Assembly (NCBI GenBank): GCA_964574635.1
Contig: CAZNOG010000004.1
Coordinates: 1-64,000, forward strand
Reading direction: 5' to 3'
Length of the DNA stretch: 64,000 nt
DNA from: CAZNOG01 sp964574635
GTDB lineage: Bacteria > Bacteroidota > Bacteroidia > Flavobacteriales_D > Cryomorphaceae
The position numbers and the translations under genes were made by a program. Numbering within the stretch: position 1 is the first letter of the stretch; the number at the start of each line of letters is the position of its first letter. Below, in pieces: positions 33,941 to 43,446 of this stretch. The notes beneath the pieces are model-generated. The model made no database searches. It saw only the letters and a list, made by a program, of their open reading frames with translations, and was not told the DNA's origin.

Positions 33941-34423
33941 CTACCGCGTGATGGTGAAAAATCGCTTTTCCCCACCGTAGTTGTGTTCTTCACCGTTGAA
34001 GGTGAATTTCTTATCGATGTTCCTGTAATTGCAATCCCCGTCGTATTCTCCTTTGAGCTCCAGGTTTTCGATGTTTCCCACGAAGCCGGTTTCGGGCTCC
34101 ACCACCATGTATCCGAAGGTGGGGTAGTAGGGGGATTGGATATTCAGAAACGGAAATTCGTCGTTGATGTGAAATTTCCCATCCCCGTCGGGAAAGCGAC
34201 CGTTTAAGTACATGGTGTCCGCAATCAGAGGTTCGCTGTACGGAACGAATCGCACGATGTACAGCGACTCGAGCTGCTCTTCGGTAAACCCATCTTCTCC
34301 TTCGGATTTCATTTCGAAATAAAACGCGTTGATGCTTCCGATGTCGGGCTCATCGCATTCTTTGGAACAAGAGGAGAAAATAAAGCAGAGGGCGAGAAAG
34401 GGAATAAAATTTGCTTTGTTCAT
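33941..34423 (-). CDS. Small lipoprotein, function unknown
   Basis: A 160-residue lipoprotein. Signal peptide NFIPFLALCFIFSSC with lipobox, followed by SKECDEPDIGS. The rest is beta-rich and acidic (DTMYLNGRFPDGDGKFHINDEFPFLN, YYPTFGYMVVEPETG) without a family I recognise with confidence. ATG 34423 is used; the frame is open from an adjacent GTG at 34426. Divergent from the DUF6340-like lipoprotein gene with 63 bases between. Confidence 0.7.
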   Translation of the reverse strand: MNKANFIPFLALCFIFSSCSKECDEPDIGSINAFYFEMKSEGEDGFTEEQLESLYIVRFVPYSEPLIADTMYLNGRFPDGDGKFHINDEFPFLNIQSPYYPTFGYMVVEPETGFVGNIENLELKGEYDGDCNYRNIDKKFTFNGEEHNYGGEKRFFTITR

Positions 34424-34471
34424 CACACGGCCAAAAATAGTGATTTGAAAGTTCTATTGACGGTATTCTCT

Positions 34472-34479
34472 TAAATTTG
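34472..34479 (+). promoter_or_regulatory. -7 box TAAATTTG immediately before the DUF6340-like gene
   Basis: TAAATTTG ends seven bases before the ATG at 34487, so transcription would start at or beside the initiation codon, giving a leaderless message. Confidence 0.5.
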
Positions 34480-34486
34480 TGTCGCA

Positions 34487-35527
34487 ATGCGAAAGTCCCT
34501 TCTGCGGCTCTTGCCGATCGTTTTCATCGCTCTCGGCGGATGCCATACCACATACCATTACGCCGAATTCATCCAACCCTCCAACGTGTATATTCCCTCG
34601 GAGATATACCGCATCGGGGTGATTCAGCGCGGCGCCACACCCGAAAAGTCCATGTCCGTATACATGGGCGGCCTGCAATACGCCACGGTGACGGAAATCC
34701 CGCACAAGACCGCGCAAAAAACCTTGGAAATCCTGACCACCCGAGTGGAGGAAATTGGGCGGTACTCCGTGGTGGACATTCCCTTTCCGATCTCTGAGAT
34801 CGACCAAGAATCCAGCCCCCAACTGATGTTCTCACCGGAAGTGATCGACAGCCTGGCCCGGGAGTATGACGTCGACGGCATCATCAGCTTGGATGAAGTG
34901 GATATGACGGTAAATACCACGGGAAGTGTGGATGTCGTCACGGTGAACGACGCCCTCGGAATGCCCGTGAGGGTGCCGGAATTCTCGAAGCACAACCAAG
35001 TCACGCTCACGCTCTTTTGGCGATTCTACGATACGCGGCAGCCCCGAGTGCTCGACGAATTCGGACAGACCTACGACAGATCGTACACGAGGGTATCATA
35101 CGACGAGGACGAAATCAACGAGTTTCGCAATGAGGATGTGCGGATAAACCAAATCGCCGAGGTGGGGGCCATGGATTACTACAATCGGGTTGCGCCCCAC
35201 TGGGTGACGGCCTACCGCACGTATTACCGGTCCGGAAGCGATAAGTTGGAGCAAGTGGCGGCGAATTTGGAACGGGACGGAAATTGGGAGGCGGCGGCCG
35301 AGTGGTGGAAGAGACTGGCCCAATCCGAAGACGAGGGTGAAAAATTCAAAGCCATGTACAATATGGCCGTGGCTTCGGAAATGCTGGGGTCACCGCGGGT
35401 AGCCAAAAATTGGCTCGAGAAGGCGATCCGCGTCAAACCCAAGAAAATCGCCAGGAATTACCTGGAAAAAATCGAAGAACAAATTCTTGTCCAAGAAGTG
35501 GTCAACCGCCAATTGGGGTTGGAATAA
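34487..35527 (+). CDS. DUF6340-like lipoprotein with TPR-like tail
   Basis: A 346-residue lipoprotein with signal peptide LRLLPIVFIALGGC. The middle part (YIPSEIYRIGVIQRGATPE..., YDVDGIISLDEVDMTV) resembles the Bacteroidota DUF6340 family, which has a fold like lipoproteins that assemble on the periplasmic face of the outer membrane. The C-terminal third (LERDGNWEAAAEWWKRLAQSEDEGEKFKAMYNMAVASEMLGSPRVAKNWLEKAIRV) is two TPR-like repeats. Followed after two bases by a small membrane protein gene. Confidence 0.78.
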   Translation: MRKSLLRLLPIVFIALGGCHTTYHYAEFIQPSNVYIPSEIYRIGVIQRGATPEKSMSVYMGGLQYATVTEIPHKTAQKTLEILTTRVEEIGRYSVVDIPFPISEIDQESSPQLMFSPEVIDSLAREYDVDGIISLDEVDMTVNTTGSVDVVTVNDALGMPVRVPEFSKHNQVTLTLFWRFYDTRQPRVLDEFGQTYDRSYTRVSYDEDEINEFRNEDVRINQIAEVGAMDYYNRVAPHWVTAYRTYYRSGSDKLEQVAANLERDGNWEAAAEWWKRLAQSEDEGEKFKAMYNMAVASEMLGSPRVAKNWLEKAIRVKPKKIARNYLEKIEEQILVQEVVNRQLGLE

Positions 35528-35529
35528 TC

Positions 35530-35721
35530 ATGATGCGCGCACTTTTACCGTTAATCTCTCTCGCCGCTGCCGTTTGGGTGATCTACCAAGTTTGGGAGAA
35601 GAACAAACGCCTCACCACGACCCACAAAATACTGTGGACCATCGCGGCCATTTTATTCAATATCCTGACGGCCGTGGTTTATTTCCTTCTGGAGAAAAGC
35701 AGGGCAAGAAGCGATTTTTGA
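35530..35721 (+). CDS. Small two-helix membrane protein (PLDc_N-like)
   Basis: A 63-residue protein with two predicted membrane helices: LPLISLAAAVWVIYQVW and ILWTIAAILFNILTAVVYFL, joined by the short basic KNKRLTTTHK loop. This resembles the PLDc_N (phospholipase D nuclease N-terminal) small-protein family, which often occurs alone. It starts at the ATG at 35530 or 35533, two bases after the lipoprotein stop, so the two are cotranscribed. Confidence 0.75.
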   Translation: MMRALLPLISLAAAVWVIYQVWEKNKRLTTTHKILWTIAAILFNILTAVVYFLLEKSRARSDF

Positions 35722-35740
35722 CGGGTCGGTTCCGCCGGCC

Positions 35741-37195
35741 TCAGCCCGCCACCATTTCCCACAGCGGGATGCTGATGGTGATGGTCGACCCGATTCCCGG
35801 TGAGCTTTCGATCTCGATTTGCCCTTCGTGTTCGGCGATGATGGTTTGCGTGGCGGTGAGTCCCAACCCCAAACCGTGTGGCTTGGCGGTGTAAAAAGGT
35901 TCGAACAATCTTTCCTTGACTTCCTCGTCCATGCCGTCGCCGTTGTCTTCCACGTAAAGGCACACGTCGCCGTCTTCGAGGTATGCCCCTAATGTCACTT
36001 TGCCGTTTTCGTGGTGGATGGCTTCGATGGCGTTGGTAACCAAGTTGGTCACGGCCAGTTTGATTTTTTCTAAATCACAGGAAAACTCGGGGAGGTTGGG
36101 ATCGATATCCAGAACGATTTCGACGTTTTTGAAGGCCGCGCTGTCTTTTGCGTCGTTCACCACTCGGGTGAAAATATCCGACGCATTGCACACTTGGCGC
36201 TCCACGGGCTTGCGGTGCGAAGAAGAGAGCAACTGTCCAATCAACCTGTCGATGCGGGCCGCGCTGCGTTCGATGATGCCCAAATAGATCTCGCCTTCTT
36301 CGCCGACCGAAATTTCGTCCCTGATCTGTTGCAACGCCAAATTGACGTTCGTAAGGGGATTGCGGATTTCGTGAGCCAGCGCACGCGCCAGCCGGTAAGT
36401 CATCCCCACTCTTTCGGCGCGGGCGTTTATTCTCCGCAGTCGCTCCTTGTACGACACGTTGCTCACCGTGCCGTGGTATCCGACAGTGATTTTTCTTTCC
36501 GCCTCGGAGTCGTATTCCCGAAGGATGGAGAGCTTCATGTGGCCGAGGAATTTCTTGTCTCCTTCGGGCACCTTGAATCGCAATACCGCGTCCATCTGGC
36601 TCTGATCGTCGAAGGATTTTTCCTCTATTAGCCGGTCGAATTCTTCGGGCTTGTTTAGAAGCTGGCGCAGTGACATTCCTTTGCACTGGTTGAAATCGAG
36701 TTCGAAAAGCGTCGAAAACGCCGTGTTCACGTTCTCGATTTCCCAGTCGGAAGTAAGGAAAAACGCAGGATCCAAAGAATTGTAAAAAAGAGACTTGTAC
36801 CGCGTCTGTTGTTTCTCCAGTTCAAGTCGCAACCACGTGGATTCGATGGCGTATTTCAAGCTGTTGTGCAGCACCGCGCCGGAGATGTGTTCCTTCAGGA
36901 GGTAGTCGGTGGCGAGGCTGCGGATGGACTTGAACGCCCTTTCGTTTTGGATTTGACCCACCAAGTAGATGAACGGGGTGGGGTATAGCTCGAAACTCAA
37001 TCGGGCCAAATGGATTTCCGGGTCGCGATGAATGAATTCTTCATCGACGACGGCCGCACTGGCGGCGGTTCGCTTTAGCGATAAGGAGGTGTTCCGTAAG
37101 ATATCGTAGGCATCCGGCGCATATTCGTGTAGGAGTTGCGCGATGCGGTCCACGAAGTGGGCATCCGGACTGACAACCAGTATTTGGGTAGGCAT
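35741..37195 (-). CDS. PAS sensor histidine kinase with N-terminal receiver-like domain
   Basis: A 484-residue soluble kinase. Residues 1-120 look like a receiver domain (TQILVVSPDAHFVDRIAQLL...) but the acidic pocket and phospho-Asp are missing, so it is a pseudo-receiver. A PAS domain follows (about 130-260: LFYNSLDPAFFLTSDWEIENVN), then HisKA with the His in LARALAHEIRNPLTN, and HATPase with NLVTNAIEA, VEDNGDGMDEE and HGLGLGLTATQ. It is read six bases after the NtrC-type regulator gene, so the pair is a cognate two-component system by position. Confidence 0.92.
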   Translation of the reverse strand: MPTQILVVSPDAHFVDRIAQLLHEYAPDAYDILRNTSLSLKRTAASAAVVDEEFIHRDPEIHLARLSFELYPTPFIYLVGQIQNERAFKSIRSLATDYLLKEHISGAVLHNSLKYAIESTWLRLELEKQQTRYKSLFYNSLDPAFFLTSDWEIENVNTAFSTLFELDFNQCKGMSLRQLLNKPEEFDRLIEEKSFDDQSQMDAVLRFKVPEGDKKFLGHMKLSILREYDSEAERKITVGYHGTVSNVSYKERLRRINARAERVGMTYRLARALAHEIRNPLTNVNLALQQIRDEISVGEEGEIYLGIIERSAARIDRLIGQLLSSSHRKPVERQVCNASDIFTRVVNDAKDSAAFKNVEIVLDIDPNLPEFSCDLEKIKLAVTNLVTNAIEAIHHENGKVTLGAYLEDGDVCLYVEDNGDGMDEEVKERLFEPFYTAKPHGLGLGLTATQTIIAEHEGQIEIESSPGIGSTITISIPLWEMVAG

Positions 37196-37201
37196 AAGTG
37201 T

Positions 37202-38623
37202 TTAGGGCTGGTTCGAATTGAGAATGCCGTACGATTTCAATTTGTTGTAAAGGGTTTTACGGTCGATATTGAGTAGTTTGGCGGTCTTTGATTTGTTGTT
37301 TCCGGTTTCGGAAAGCACTTTTACGATTTTTTCTTTCTCCGCTTGTTCCGCGGCGCCTTTCAGGGAGCTTTTCCCGTTGTCTTCCACGGGTTGCTCGCTG
37401 TGGTAGGTGATTTCATCGGGAAGGTGGTGCAATTCGATCATGTCTTCCTGCGCCATCAGTACGCTTCTTTTCATCACGTTCCTGAGTTCCCGCAAATTTC
37501 CGGGCCAAGGATAGGTTTTGAATTTGCGCAGCACTTGAGGCGACAAGCCTTTGACGTTCTTCCCCAGTTGGTCGTTGGCGTTCGCCAGGTACTGATCGGT
37601 GAATTCTTCGATGTCTTCCGTTCGGTTTCTCAAGGGCTGAATGTGGATGCGGAATTCGTTGAGCCGGTAGTACAGGTCTTCCCGAAACTTCCCTTCGGCC
37701 ACGGCTTTTTTCAGGTCTTCGTTGCTCGCGGCCAAAATGCGCACGTCGACGGAGATGTCTTTGTCGCCGCCGATGCGCGTGTATTTCTGTTCTTGCAGCA
37801 CGCGGAGCAACTTGATCTGGATTTCGTATGAGAGGTTGCCGATTTCGTCCAAGAACAAGGTTCCCCCGTCGGCGAGTTTGAACTTCCCGTCTTTGGTTCG
37901 GATGGCACCGGTGAAAGCGCCCTTCTCGTGACCGAAAAACTCGCTTCCGGCGATGTCTTTCGGCAACGCGCCGCAGTCGATGGCGATGAAGGGTTTGTCG
38001 GAGCGGCTGCTCAGTCGATGCACTTCCCGGGCCACGAATTCCTTTCCCGTTCCGGTTTCGCCCGAGATGATCACGCTCATGTCGGTGGGGGCGACGATGC
38101 GGATATTTTCGTAAACCGTCTTCGCGCCCGTGCTGTTGCCGATGATGTATCTGTGGGGGTCGCTTTTCTTGGGTTTCGCCTTGGTTTTGGCCACGACGGT
38201 GGGAGTTTCCGATTCGGAGTCCTTGTCGTCGGCTTCCGTATCCACGGAAAGTCCGTGGCTCTGTTCCCTGGAAATGGATTCTTCGATAAGATTTAACAAC
38301 TCTTCGGGGTACAGGGGTTTGGTCACGTAGTCGAGCGCGCCGTATTTGATGACTTCCACGGCCATTCGAATATCTGAATACCCCGTAATGATGATGACTT
38401 TTTGCGCCGGTTTAAGTTCCTTGATCTGCTTGAGCAAATCGAGTCCGCTGGCATCGGGCAGTCGAAAATCGGAAATCACGAGGTCATAATTCTTCTTCGA
38501 CAATCGACTCAGGCCTTCTTCCGCGCGGACTACCGTGTCGACGGCGTATCCTTTTTTGGTCAGAAACCTTTCGAGCAAGAGGCACACCTCCACTTCATCA
38601 TCGATCACCAATATTTTATGCAT
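37202..38623 (-). CDS. Sigma-54-dependent NtrC-type response regulator
   Basis: A 473-residue transcription activator. Receiver with phospho-Asp52 in VISDFRLPDASG; a linker (about 120-160) rich in charged residues; an AAA+ domain with Walker A GETGTGKEF, the sigma-54 contact loop GAFTGA and LFLDEIGNLS; a C-terminal Fis-type helix-turn-helix (KIVKVLSETGNNKSKTAKLLNIDRKTLYNKLKSYGI). It needs RNA polymerase with sigma-54; target genes are unknown. First of a two-gene operon with the PAS kinase. Confidence 0.96.
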   Translation of the reverse strand: MHKILVIDDEVEVCLLLERFLTKKGYAVDTVVRAEEGLSRLSKKNYDLVISDFRLPDASGLDLLKQIKELKPAQKVIIITGYSDIRMAVEVIKYGALDYVTKPLYPEELLNLIEESISREQSHGLSVDTEADDKDSESETPTVVAKTKAKPKKSDPHRYIIGNSTGAKTVYENIRIVAPTDMSVIISGETGTGKEFVAREVHRLSSRSDKPFIAIDCGALPKDIAGSEFFGHEKGAFTGAIRTKDGKFKLADGGTLFLDEIGNLSYEIQIKLLRVLQEQKYTRIGGDKDISVDVRILAASNEDLKKAVAEGKFREDLYYRLNEFRIHIQPLRNRTEDIEEFTDQYLANANDQLGKNVKGLSPQVLRKFKTYPWPGNLRELRNVMKRSVLMAQEDMIELHHLPDEITYHSEQPVEDNGKSSLKGAAEQAEKEKIVKVLSETGNNKSKTAKLLNIDRKTLYNKLKSYGILNSNQP

Positions 38624-38725
38624 ATGCGAGAAATTGTAGCTGTTGACTAGTTCGGTTTTGTCTCGTTCCTGAAAGGATCGTACAAAGTACCATTAATTAA
38701 TTTATCCGCCAAAGGAACAGACAAG

Positions 38726-39070
38726 TCAGGCGATCAACTCGAGGACCTGCGACTTTTTGAAAGGTTTGGGAATAAAATCGCGGATGCCGGCTTTCGCCAC
38801 TTTTTTGCGGATGATGGGTTCATCGTACGCCGTGATGACCACGATGTGCGGATCGCGTTGACTTTTTCCGATGTCGCCGAGAAGGTTGAGGCCTTGCTCT
38901 TCGCCTAAGTGCAAATCGAGCAAGATGGTGTGAAATTCGTTTGTTTTCAACAATTCCCGGGCTTGGAAAGCTGATGAAGCATATTTCACCGCAAAACCCT
39001 CCCTTCTCAATATGGACATCATCAATTGTCCAATGTCTTCTTCGTCGTCGATGATTAAAACGGACTTCAT
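38726..39070 (-). CDS. Stand-alone response regulator receiver protein
   Basis: A 114-residue single receiver domain: acidic pocket VLIIDDEEDI (residues 8-9), phospho-Asp52 in ILLDLHLGEEQG, Thr in VITAYDEP and Lys in FIPKPFKKSQ. There is no output domain. The frame is open upstream to 39400, but the added residues resemble no family and cross a dispersed repeat, so ATG 39070 is taken. It lies upstream of, and on the same strand as, the NtrC-type regulator, 102 bases apart, and may serve the same pathway. Confidence 0.9.
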   Translation of the reverse strand: MKSVLIIDDEEDIGQLMMSILRREGFAVKYASSAFQARELLKTNEFHTILLDLHLGEEQGLNLLGDIGKSQRDPHIVVITAYDEPIIRKKVAKAGIRDFIPKPFKKSQVLELIA

Positions 39071-39271
39071 TTCGGTGGATGAACTCAAATTTAAAGGTTG
39101 CTCCGCCAAGACTAGACTCCCCGGGGGATTTTTGACATACCCCATGAGATGAGCGGGTTCTGTGCCCGGCGAAGCTAAAAAATTTCTTCTGAAATACACG
39201 TTGGATTTCCTTATCGCTTCCATAAACAAGGCTCGCGACCGTTTGGTTCGGCCACGGACGGGATAAGTTAC

Positions 39272-39286
39272 AACCCACAAAAACCC
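39272..39286 (-). repeat. Dispersed intergenic motif, copy d (one change)
   Basis: GGGTTTTTGTGGGTT on the minus strand, one base different from the other copies. It lies in the divergent gap between the receiver gene and fabG and shares GTGCGTGCA upstream with copy a. Confidence 0.8.
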
Positions 39287-39370
39287 AAAACCTTGCACGC
39301 ACCTCCGCCCATCCTCGAAATCGGGAAATGAAGCGCCCGAGCGATAGGGGTTGCACGCGGGAACATTTTC

Positions 39371-39378
39371 TAACTTTG
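39371..39378 (+). promoter_or_regulatory. -7 box TAACTTTG for fabG
   Basis: TAACTTTG fits TAnnTTTG, with a TTG about 17-18 bases before it. It lies 22 bases upstream of the fabG ATG. Confidence 0.55.
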
Positions 39379-39400
39379 CGCTCGAACCAATAATCGACAA

Positions 39401-40147
39401 ATGAAACTTCTCGAAGGAAAAGTCGCCGTGATCACAGGCGCATCACGCGGAATCGGAAAATCCATGGCGCGCATGTTCGTGGAACACGGAGCGACCGTAT
39501 GTTTCTCTTATATGAGCTCGGACGAAAAGGCCCGACAATTGGAACAGGAACTCGCCGGATCGGGCGGAACCGCCAAGGGCTTCAAATCGGATGCCTCTGA
39601 TTTTGAAGCGGCTCAGAAACTCATCGACGCCGTGGTGGAAGAATTCGGGAAAGTGGACGTATTGGTGAACAACGCCGGCATTACCCGCGACACCTTGCTG
39701 ATGCGCATGACGGAGGAGCAGTGGGACGAGGTGATGCGCGTGAACCTCAAATCCGTGTTCAACCTGACCAAAGCGGCCATCCGACCCATGATGCGCGCAA
39801 AAAGCGGCTCCATCATCAACATGAGCAGCGTAGTGGGCGTGAAGGGCAACGCCGGACAGGCGAATTACTCGGCTTCCAAAGCCGGTATCCTCGGTTTTAC
39901 AAAATCCGTGGCTCTTGAACTCGGATCGCGAAATATCCGGAGCAACGCCATCGCACCGGGATTCATCGAAACGGAAATGACCGGTGCACTTGACGAGAAA
40001 ACCATACAATCCTGGAGGGAAGCCGTGCCCATGAAGCGGGGCGGTACCCCGGAAGACGTGGCGAATCTCGCGGTATTCCTCGCCTCCGACATGAGTGCGT
40101 ACATCACCGGACAGACCATCCACGTGGATGGCGGTATGCTGACTTGA
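39401..40147 (+). CDS. fabG: 3-Oxoacyl-ACP reductase
   Basis: Reduces 3-oxoacyl-ACP to 3-hydroxyacyl-ACP with NADPH in fatty acid elongation. The 248-residue short-chain dehydrogenase shows TGASRGIGKS (residues 14-21 region), VNNAGITRD, the catalytic Ser in INMSSVVG, YSASKAG with the Tyr and Lys, and the FabG-typical end IHVDGGMLT. The next gene starts one base after its stop. Confidence 0.96.
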   Translation: MKLLEGKVAVITGASRGIGKSMARMFVEHGATVCFSYMSSDEKARQLEQELAGSGGTAKGFKSDASDFEAAQKLIDAVVEEFGKVDVLVNNAGITRDTLLMRMTEEQWDEVMRVNLKSVFNLTKAAIRPMMRAKSGSIINMSSVVGVKGNAGQANYSASKAGILGFTKSVALELGSRNIRSNAIAPGFIETEMTGALDEKTIQSWREAVPMKRGGTPEDVANLAVFLASDMSAYITGQTIHVDGGMLT

Positions 40148-40148
40148 T

Positions 40149-42257
40149 TTGAAAAACATCGTCACCGAATATCCCGCTTGGGCTCCCGCGGTGTGCCTTC
40201 TCGTGGGCTTGGCGTATGCGGTATTGCTCTATTACCGCAATCGCCGAACCGCGGGCATGTCGCGGGGGCTCGCCATCGCGCTGGGCTTTTTGAGGTTCGC
40301 GGCGGTGACGATCATCGCGTTTTTGATCCTCGGGCCGGTGATCAAATACCAAAAGGTTACGATAGAGCCGCCGGTACTGGTCATCGCCGTCGATAATTCC
40401 ACATCCATGGTGACGGCGGAGGATTCGGCCCAAGCGAATAAGCAGGCGGAAGACATTCGACGAGTACTCGGTGAATTGCACGATCGACTAGCCGATCGGT
40501 ACGAGGTGGCGCAATACATCTTCGGCCAAGAAGTGAAACAGAGCGGCGAAGCGGATTTTTCAGAGCCGGTGACCGACCTCTCGGAATTGCTCGAATCGCT
40601 GAAAAACAGATATGCCAACCGGAATTTGGGAGGAGTGATCTTGGCCACCGACGGTATTTATAACCGGGGCAGAAACCCGAGGTACTCCACTTCGGGACTT
40701 CGCACGCCCGTACATACGCTGGCATTCGGCGACACCACCGTGCGGCGGGACGTGAAAATCGCGGAGACGGGTTCCAACAGAATCGCGTTTCTCAACAATC
40801 GGTTTCCCATCGAAGCGCGGGTGGAAGCCGACAAAATGGCCGGACAAACGGTAGAGTTCACCATTTCCGAAGGCGGGGAAGTGTTGTTTCGGGAATCGGT
40901 GGAGGTAGACGACGATCATTTCGCCCACCATTTTCGCGCGCTCCCCGAAGCCGACAAACCGGGCTTGCGTGAGTTTGTGCTGGAAGTCGCCGGCATCGAA
41001 GGCGAAGTCACCCTGGCCAACAATACCCGATCGGTATTTGTAGACGTGATCGACAGCCGCCGCAAGGTGCTGATCGTCGCCGAGGCTCCGCACCCCGACG
41101 TGGCGGCCATCGGCAGGGCCATCGCCGGAAATGAAAATTACGAAGTCGTCACGCGGACCGCCGCGGATTTCGACGGCAATTTGTCGGAATACGACTTGGT
41201 CATCACCCACGATATCCCGGGCGCGGGAAGCGCCGGAAAGGCCTTCGCACGGGTGTTGGCGGATTCCGACCTTCCTTTCTTGGCCATCGCCGGCCTCGGT
41301 ATCGATACCCGTCAATGGGACGAAATGCCCACGGGCCTCAATTTCTCGGGCGGCAATCGGCTGCAAATGCGACACAGCGACGTGTCGGGATGGATCAACA
41401 AATCCTTCGCACGCTTCGCCCTTCCCGAAGGATTGCCGAAGTTGCTGAGTGAAGCGCCGCCGGTACAGGCGCCTTTCGGCGCAACCATGCGGGGCGGATC
41501 CACCGAAGCCGTGTTGTGGCAGCGCATTGGGCCGGTGGAAACCACCGATCCCTTGTTGGTGGTCAGCGAAGTGAATATGCGCCGCACGGCCGCGATGGCG
41601 GGCGAGGGGATGTGGAGATGGCGGATATACAACTACGCCATGGAAGAAGACCACGGGGTTTTCGACCAATTCGTCAACGGAATCGTGCAGTACCTGGCCT
41701 TGAAAGAAGACCGCCGGTTTTTCCGCGTGGAAAACGCGGAAGAATACATGGAAAACCAGCGCGTGGTCTTGCGGGCGGAGCTCTACGACGAAAATTACGA
41801 ACCGGTGACGGACCACGAGATTTCCCTGGTCATCACCGACGCCGAAGGTCGGACGTATCCTTTTGCATTTATCCCGGCGGGCAGCGGCTACCGGGCCGAT
41901 GCGGGAATTCTTCCCGCGGGACGCTATTCGTACGAAGCCTCGGCAAACAGGGCGGGCAAAACCTACACCGAAACGGGGAGCTTCCACGTGCGCACTTTCG
42001 ATCTGGAAAACGCCAACCTGACCGCCGATCACCAATTGCTGCGCGCCATTTCCTCGAATTCCGGCGGCCACTCGTACACCCCCGAAAACGCGGGTGAGTT
42101 GGCCGAACTCCTGTTGAACGACGATGCCGGGATCAAACCCATGAGCCACCGCTCCCAGGAATTGCGCTCCCTGCTGGAATTCAAATGGATTTTCTTTGTG
42201 ATTCTCGCCCTGCTCTCGTTGGAGTGGTTCGCCCGAAAACGCTCGGGATTCTATTGA
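40149..42257 (+). CDS. Large membrane protein with VWA-type domain
   Basis: A 702-residue protein that starts at TTG one base after the fabG stop. Two N-terminal membrane spans (WAPAVCLLVGLAYAVLLYY, LGFLRFAAVTIIAFLILGPVI), a VWA-type region starting at PPVLVIAVDNSTSM with the metal-site DxSxS, a large periplasmic part with immunoglobulin-like strands, and a final span WIFFVILALLSLEWFA. This layout matches Bacteroidota BatA/BatB-like or CoxE-like VWA membrane proteins. Function unknown. A dispersed motif follows. Confidence 0.83.
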   Translation: MKNIVTEYPAWAPAVCLLVGLAYAVLLYYRNRRTAGMSRGLAIALGFLRFAAVTIIAFLILGPVIKYQKVTIEPPVLVIAVDNSTSMVTAEDSAQANKQAEDIRRVLGELHDRLADRYEVAQYIFGQEVKQSGEADFSEPVTDLSELLESLKNRYANRNLGGVILATDGIYNRGRNPRYSTSGLRTPVHTLAFGDTTVRRDVKIAETGSNRIAFLNNRFPIEARVEADKMAGQTVEFTISEGGEVLFRESVEVDDDHFAHHFRALPEADKPGLREFVLEVAGIEGEVTLANNTRSVFVDVIDSRRKVLIVAEAPHPDVAAIGRAIAGNENYEVVTRTAADFDGNLSEYDLVITHDIPGAGSAGKAFARVLADSDLPFLAIAGLGIDTRQWDEMPTGLNFSGGNRLQMRHSDVSGWINKSFARFALPEGLPKLLSEAPPVQAPFGATMRGGSTEAVLWQRIGPVETTDPLLVVSEVNMRRTAAMAGEGMWRWRIYNYAMEEDHGVFDQFVNGIVQYLALKEDRRFFRVENAEEYMENQRVVLRAELYDENYEPVTDHEISLVITDAEGRTYPFAFIPAGSGYRADAGILPAGRYSYEASANRAGKTYTETGSFHVRTFDLENANLTADHQLLRAISSNSGGHSYTPENAGELAELLLNDDAGIKPMSHRSQELRSLLEFKWIFFVILALLSLEWFARKRSGFY

Positions 42258-42273
42258 AAACGAGGGTTTTCTG

Positions 42274-42288
42274 GGTTTTTGTGGGTGG
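42274..42288 (+). repeat. Dispersed intergenic motif GGGTTTTTGTGGGTG, copy e
   Basis: Exact copy in the 88-base gap between convergent genes. It runs on as GGTCGTCACC, and GGGT pairs with ACCC just after it. Confidence 0.85.
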
Positions 42289-42345
42289 GTCGTCACCCCG
42301 AAAAATCGCGCGCCGGAAGGGTAGTGGTACTTGTGGAGGGACGAT

Positions 42346-43446
42346 TTACATCGGCATATCCGGGACCTGAATGGTAAACGTACTTCCCTTGCCGTATTCC
42401 GAAGCCACCTGCACGGTACCGCCGATTTTATAGATCGATTCCTTCACGATGTACAATCCCAGTCCGGTGCTTTGGAAGTCGAAGTTCTCATCCGATTTGC
42501 TGAAGATTTCAAAAATGGACTCCAATTCGTTTTCCTTGATTCCGATACCGAAATCCTTCACCTCGATTTGGGCGCCGGTGGGAGTCGCCGCGATGGCGAT
42601 TCTTACGGTGTAATCGCTGTTCGCATCCTTGCGCCCGTATTTGGCGGCGTTTGAAATCAAGTTGTTCAGTGCCGATTTCAATCTGTTCGCGTCGGTGTAG
42701 ATCGTCAAGTCGTCCGGGCCGGTCAATTCAAAATTCAGGTGGCGGCTGAAATTCCGGATCCCGCCGATGAGGCTTTCCACCAACTCGTACACGTTGACTT
42801 CCCCCGGGGTGATCTTCGTTTTGTAGTTGCGGTAGTATTCCAACGTCGATTGGATGTACTCATCCATTTTGACGGCATTCGACTTCATCATGTCGAGGTA
42901 ATTCCTTACTCCCGACAGTTCGTTTTCTTCCATGGAAAGGTCGATGAGCCCCATCACCGACATCAAGGGCGCGCGCAGATCGTGAGACACGCTGTAAATA
43001 AATCGGTTGAGCTCTTCATTCACCTTTTGAAGCTCGAGGTTTTTCTCCCGGATTTCGTTGCGGGATTGCCACATGGCGTATCCGGCGCTGAGGATGGAAT
43101 CCATGATGGTTTCGTTCCAGGGCTTCAGGGTGAATTTGTGGATATTTCCTCGGTTCACGGCGTCGATCACCGTCTGGGAGCCGCTGTAGGCGGTGAGCAA
43201 TATCCGTGTGGGCGTGGGGTACTCCTCCTTCACGCGTTCGAAAAATTCCACTCCCGACATGCCCGGCATGCGCTGATCGGCGATGATGATGTGCGGCAAT
43301 TCCTCGTTCAATTTCTTGAACGCCTGATCGGCGGTGAGCGCCAATCTGATTTTGTATCTCCTTCGAAAGCCCGCTTTGAACGCACTCAAATTGTGCTCTT
43401 CGTCATCGAGGTAAAGGATGGATATTTCGTGTTCCTGAGGTTCCAT
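42346..43446 (-). CDS. Receiver-histidine kinase hybrid
   Basis: A 366-residue soluble protein with an N-terminal receiver (acidic LYLDDEE at 14-16, phospho-Asp57 in IIADQRMPGMSG, Lys in FTLKPW), a short helical linker, HisKA with His155 in SVSHDLRAPL and HATPase with NNLISNAAKYG, VKDFGIGI and TGLGLYIVKESI. It is the last gene of the four-gene ThiF operon and starts inside the preceding stop (TGATG). Its receiver strongly resembles that of the divergent regulator at 48729. A phosphorelay from the membrane kinase to this receiver is a reasonable inference. Confidence 0.93.
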   Translation of the reverse strand: MEPQEHEISILYLDDEEHNLSAFKAGFRRRYKIRLALTADQAFKKLNEELPHIIIADQRMPGMSGVEFFERVKEEYPTPTRILLTAYSGSQTVIDAVNRGNIHKFTLKPWNETIMDSILSAGYAMWQSRNEIREKNLELQKVNEELNRFIYSVSHDLRAPLMSVMGLIDLSMEENELSGVRNYLDMMKSNAVKMDEYIQSTLEYYRNYKTKITPGEVNVYELVESLIGGIRNFSRHLNFELTGPDDLTIYTDANRLKSALNNLISNAAKYGRKDANSDYTVRIAIAATPTGAQIEVKDFGIGIKENELESIFEIFSKSDENFDFQSTGLGLYIVKESIYKIGGTVQVASEYGKGSTFTIQVPDMPM

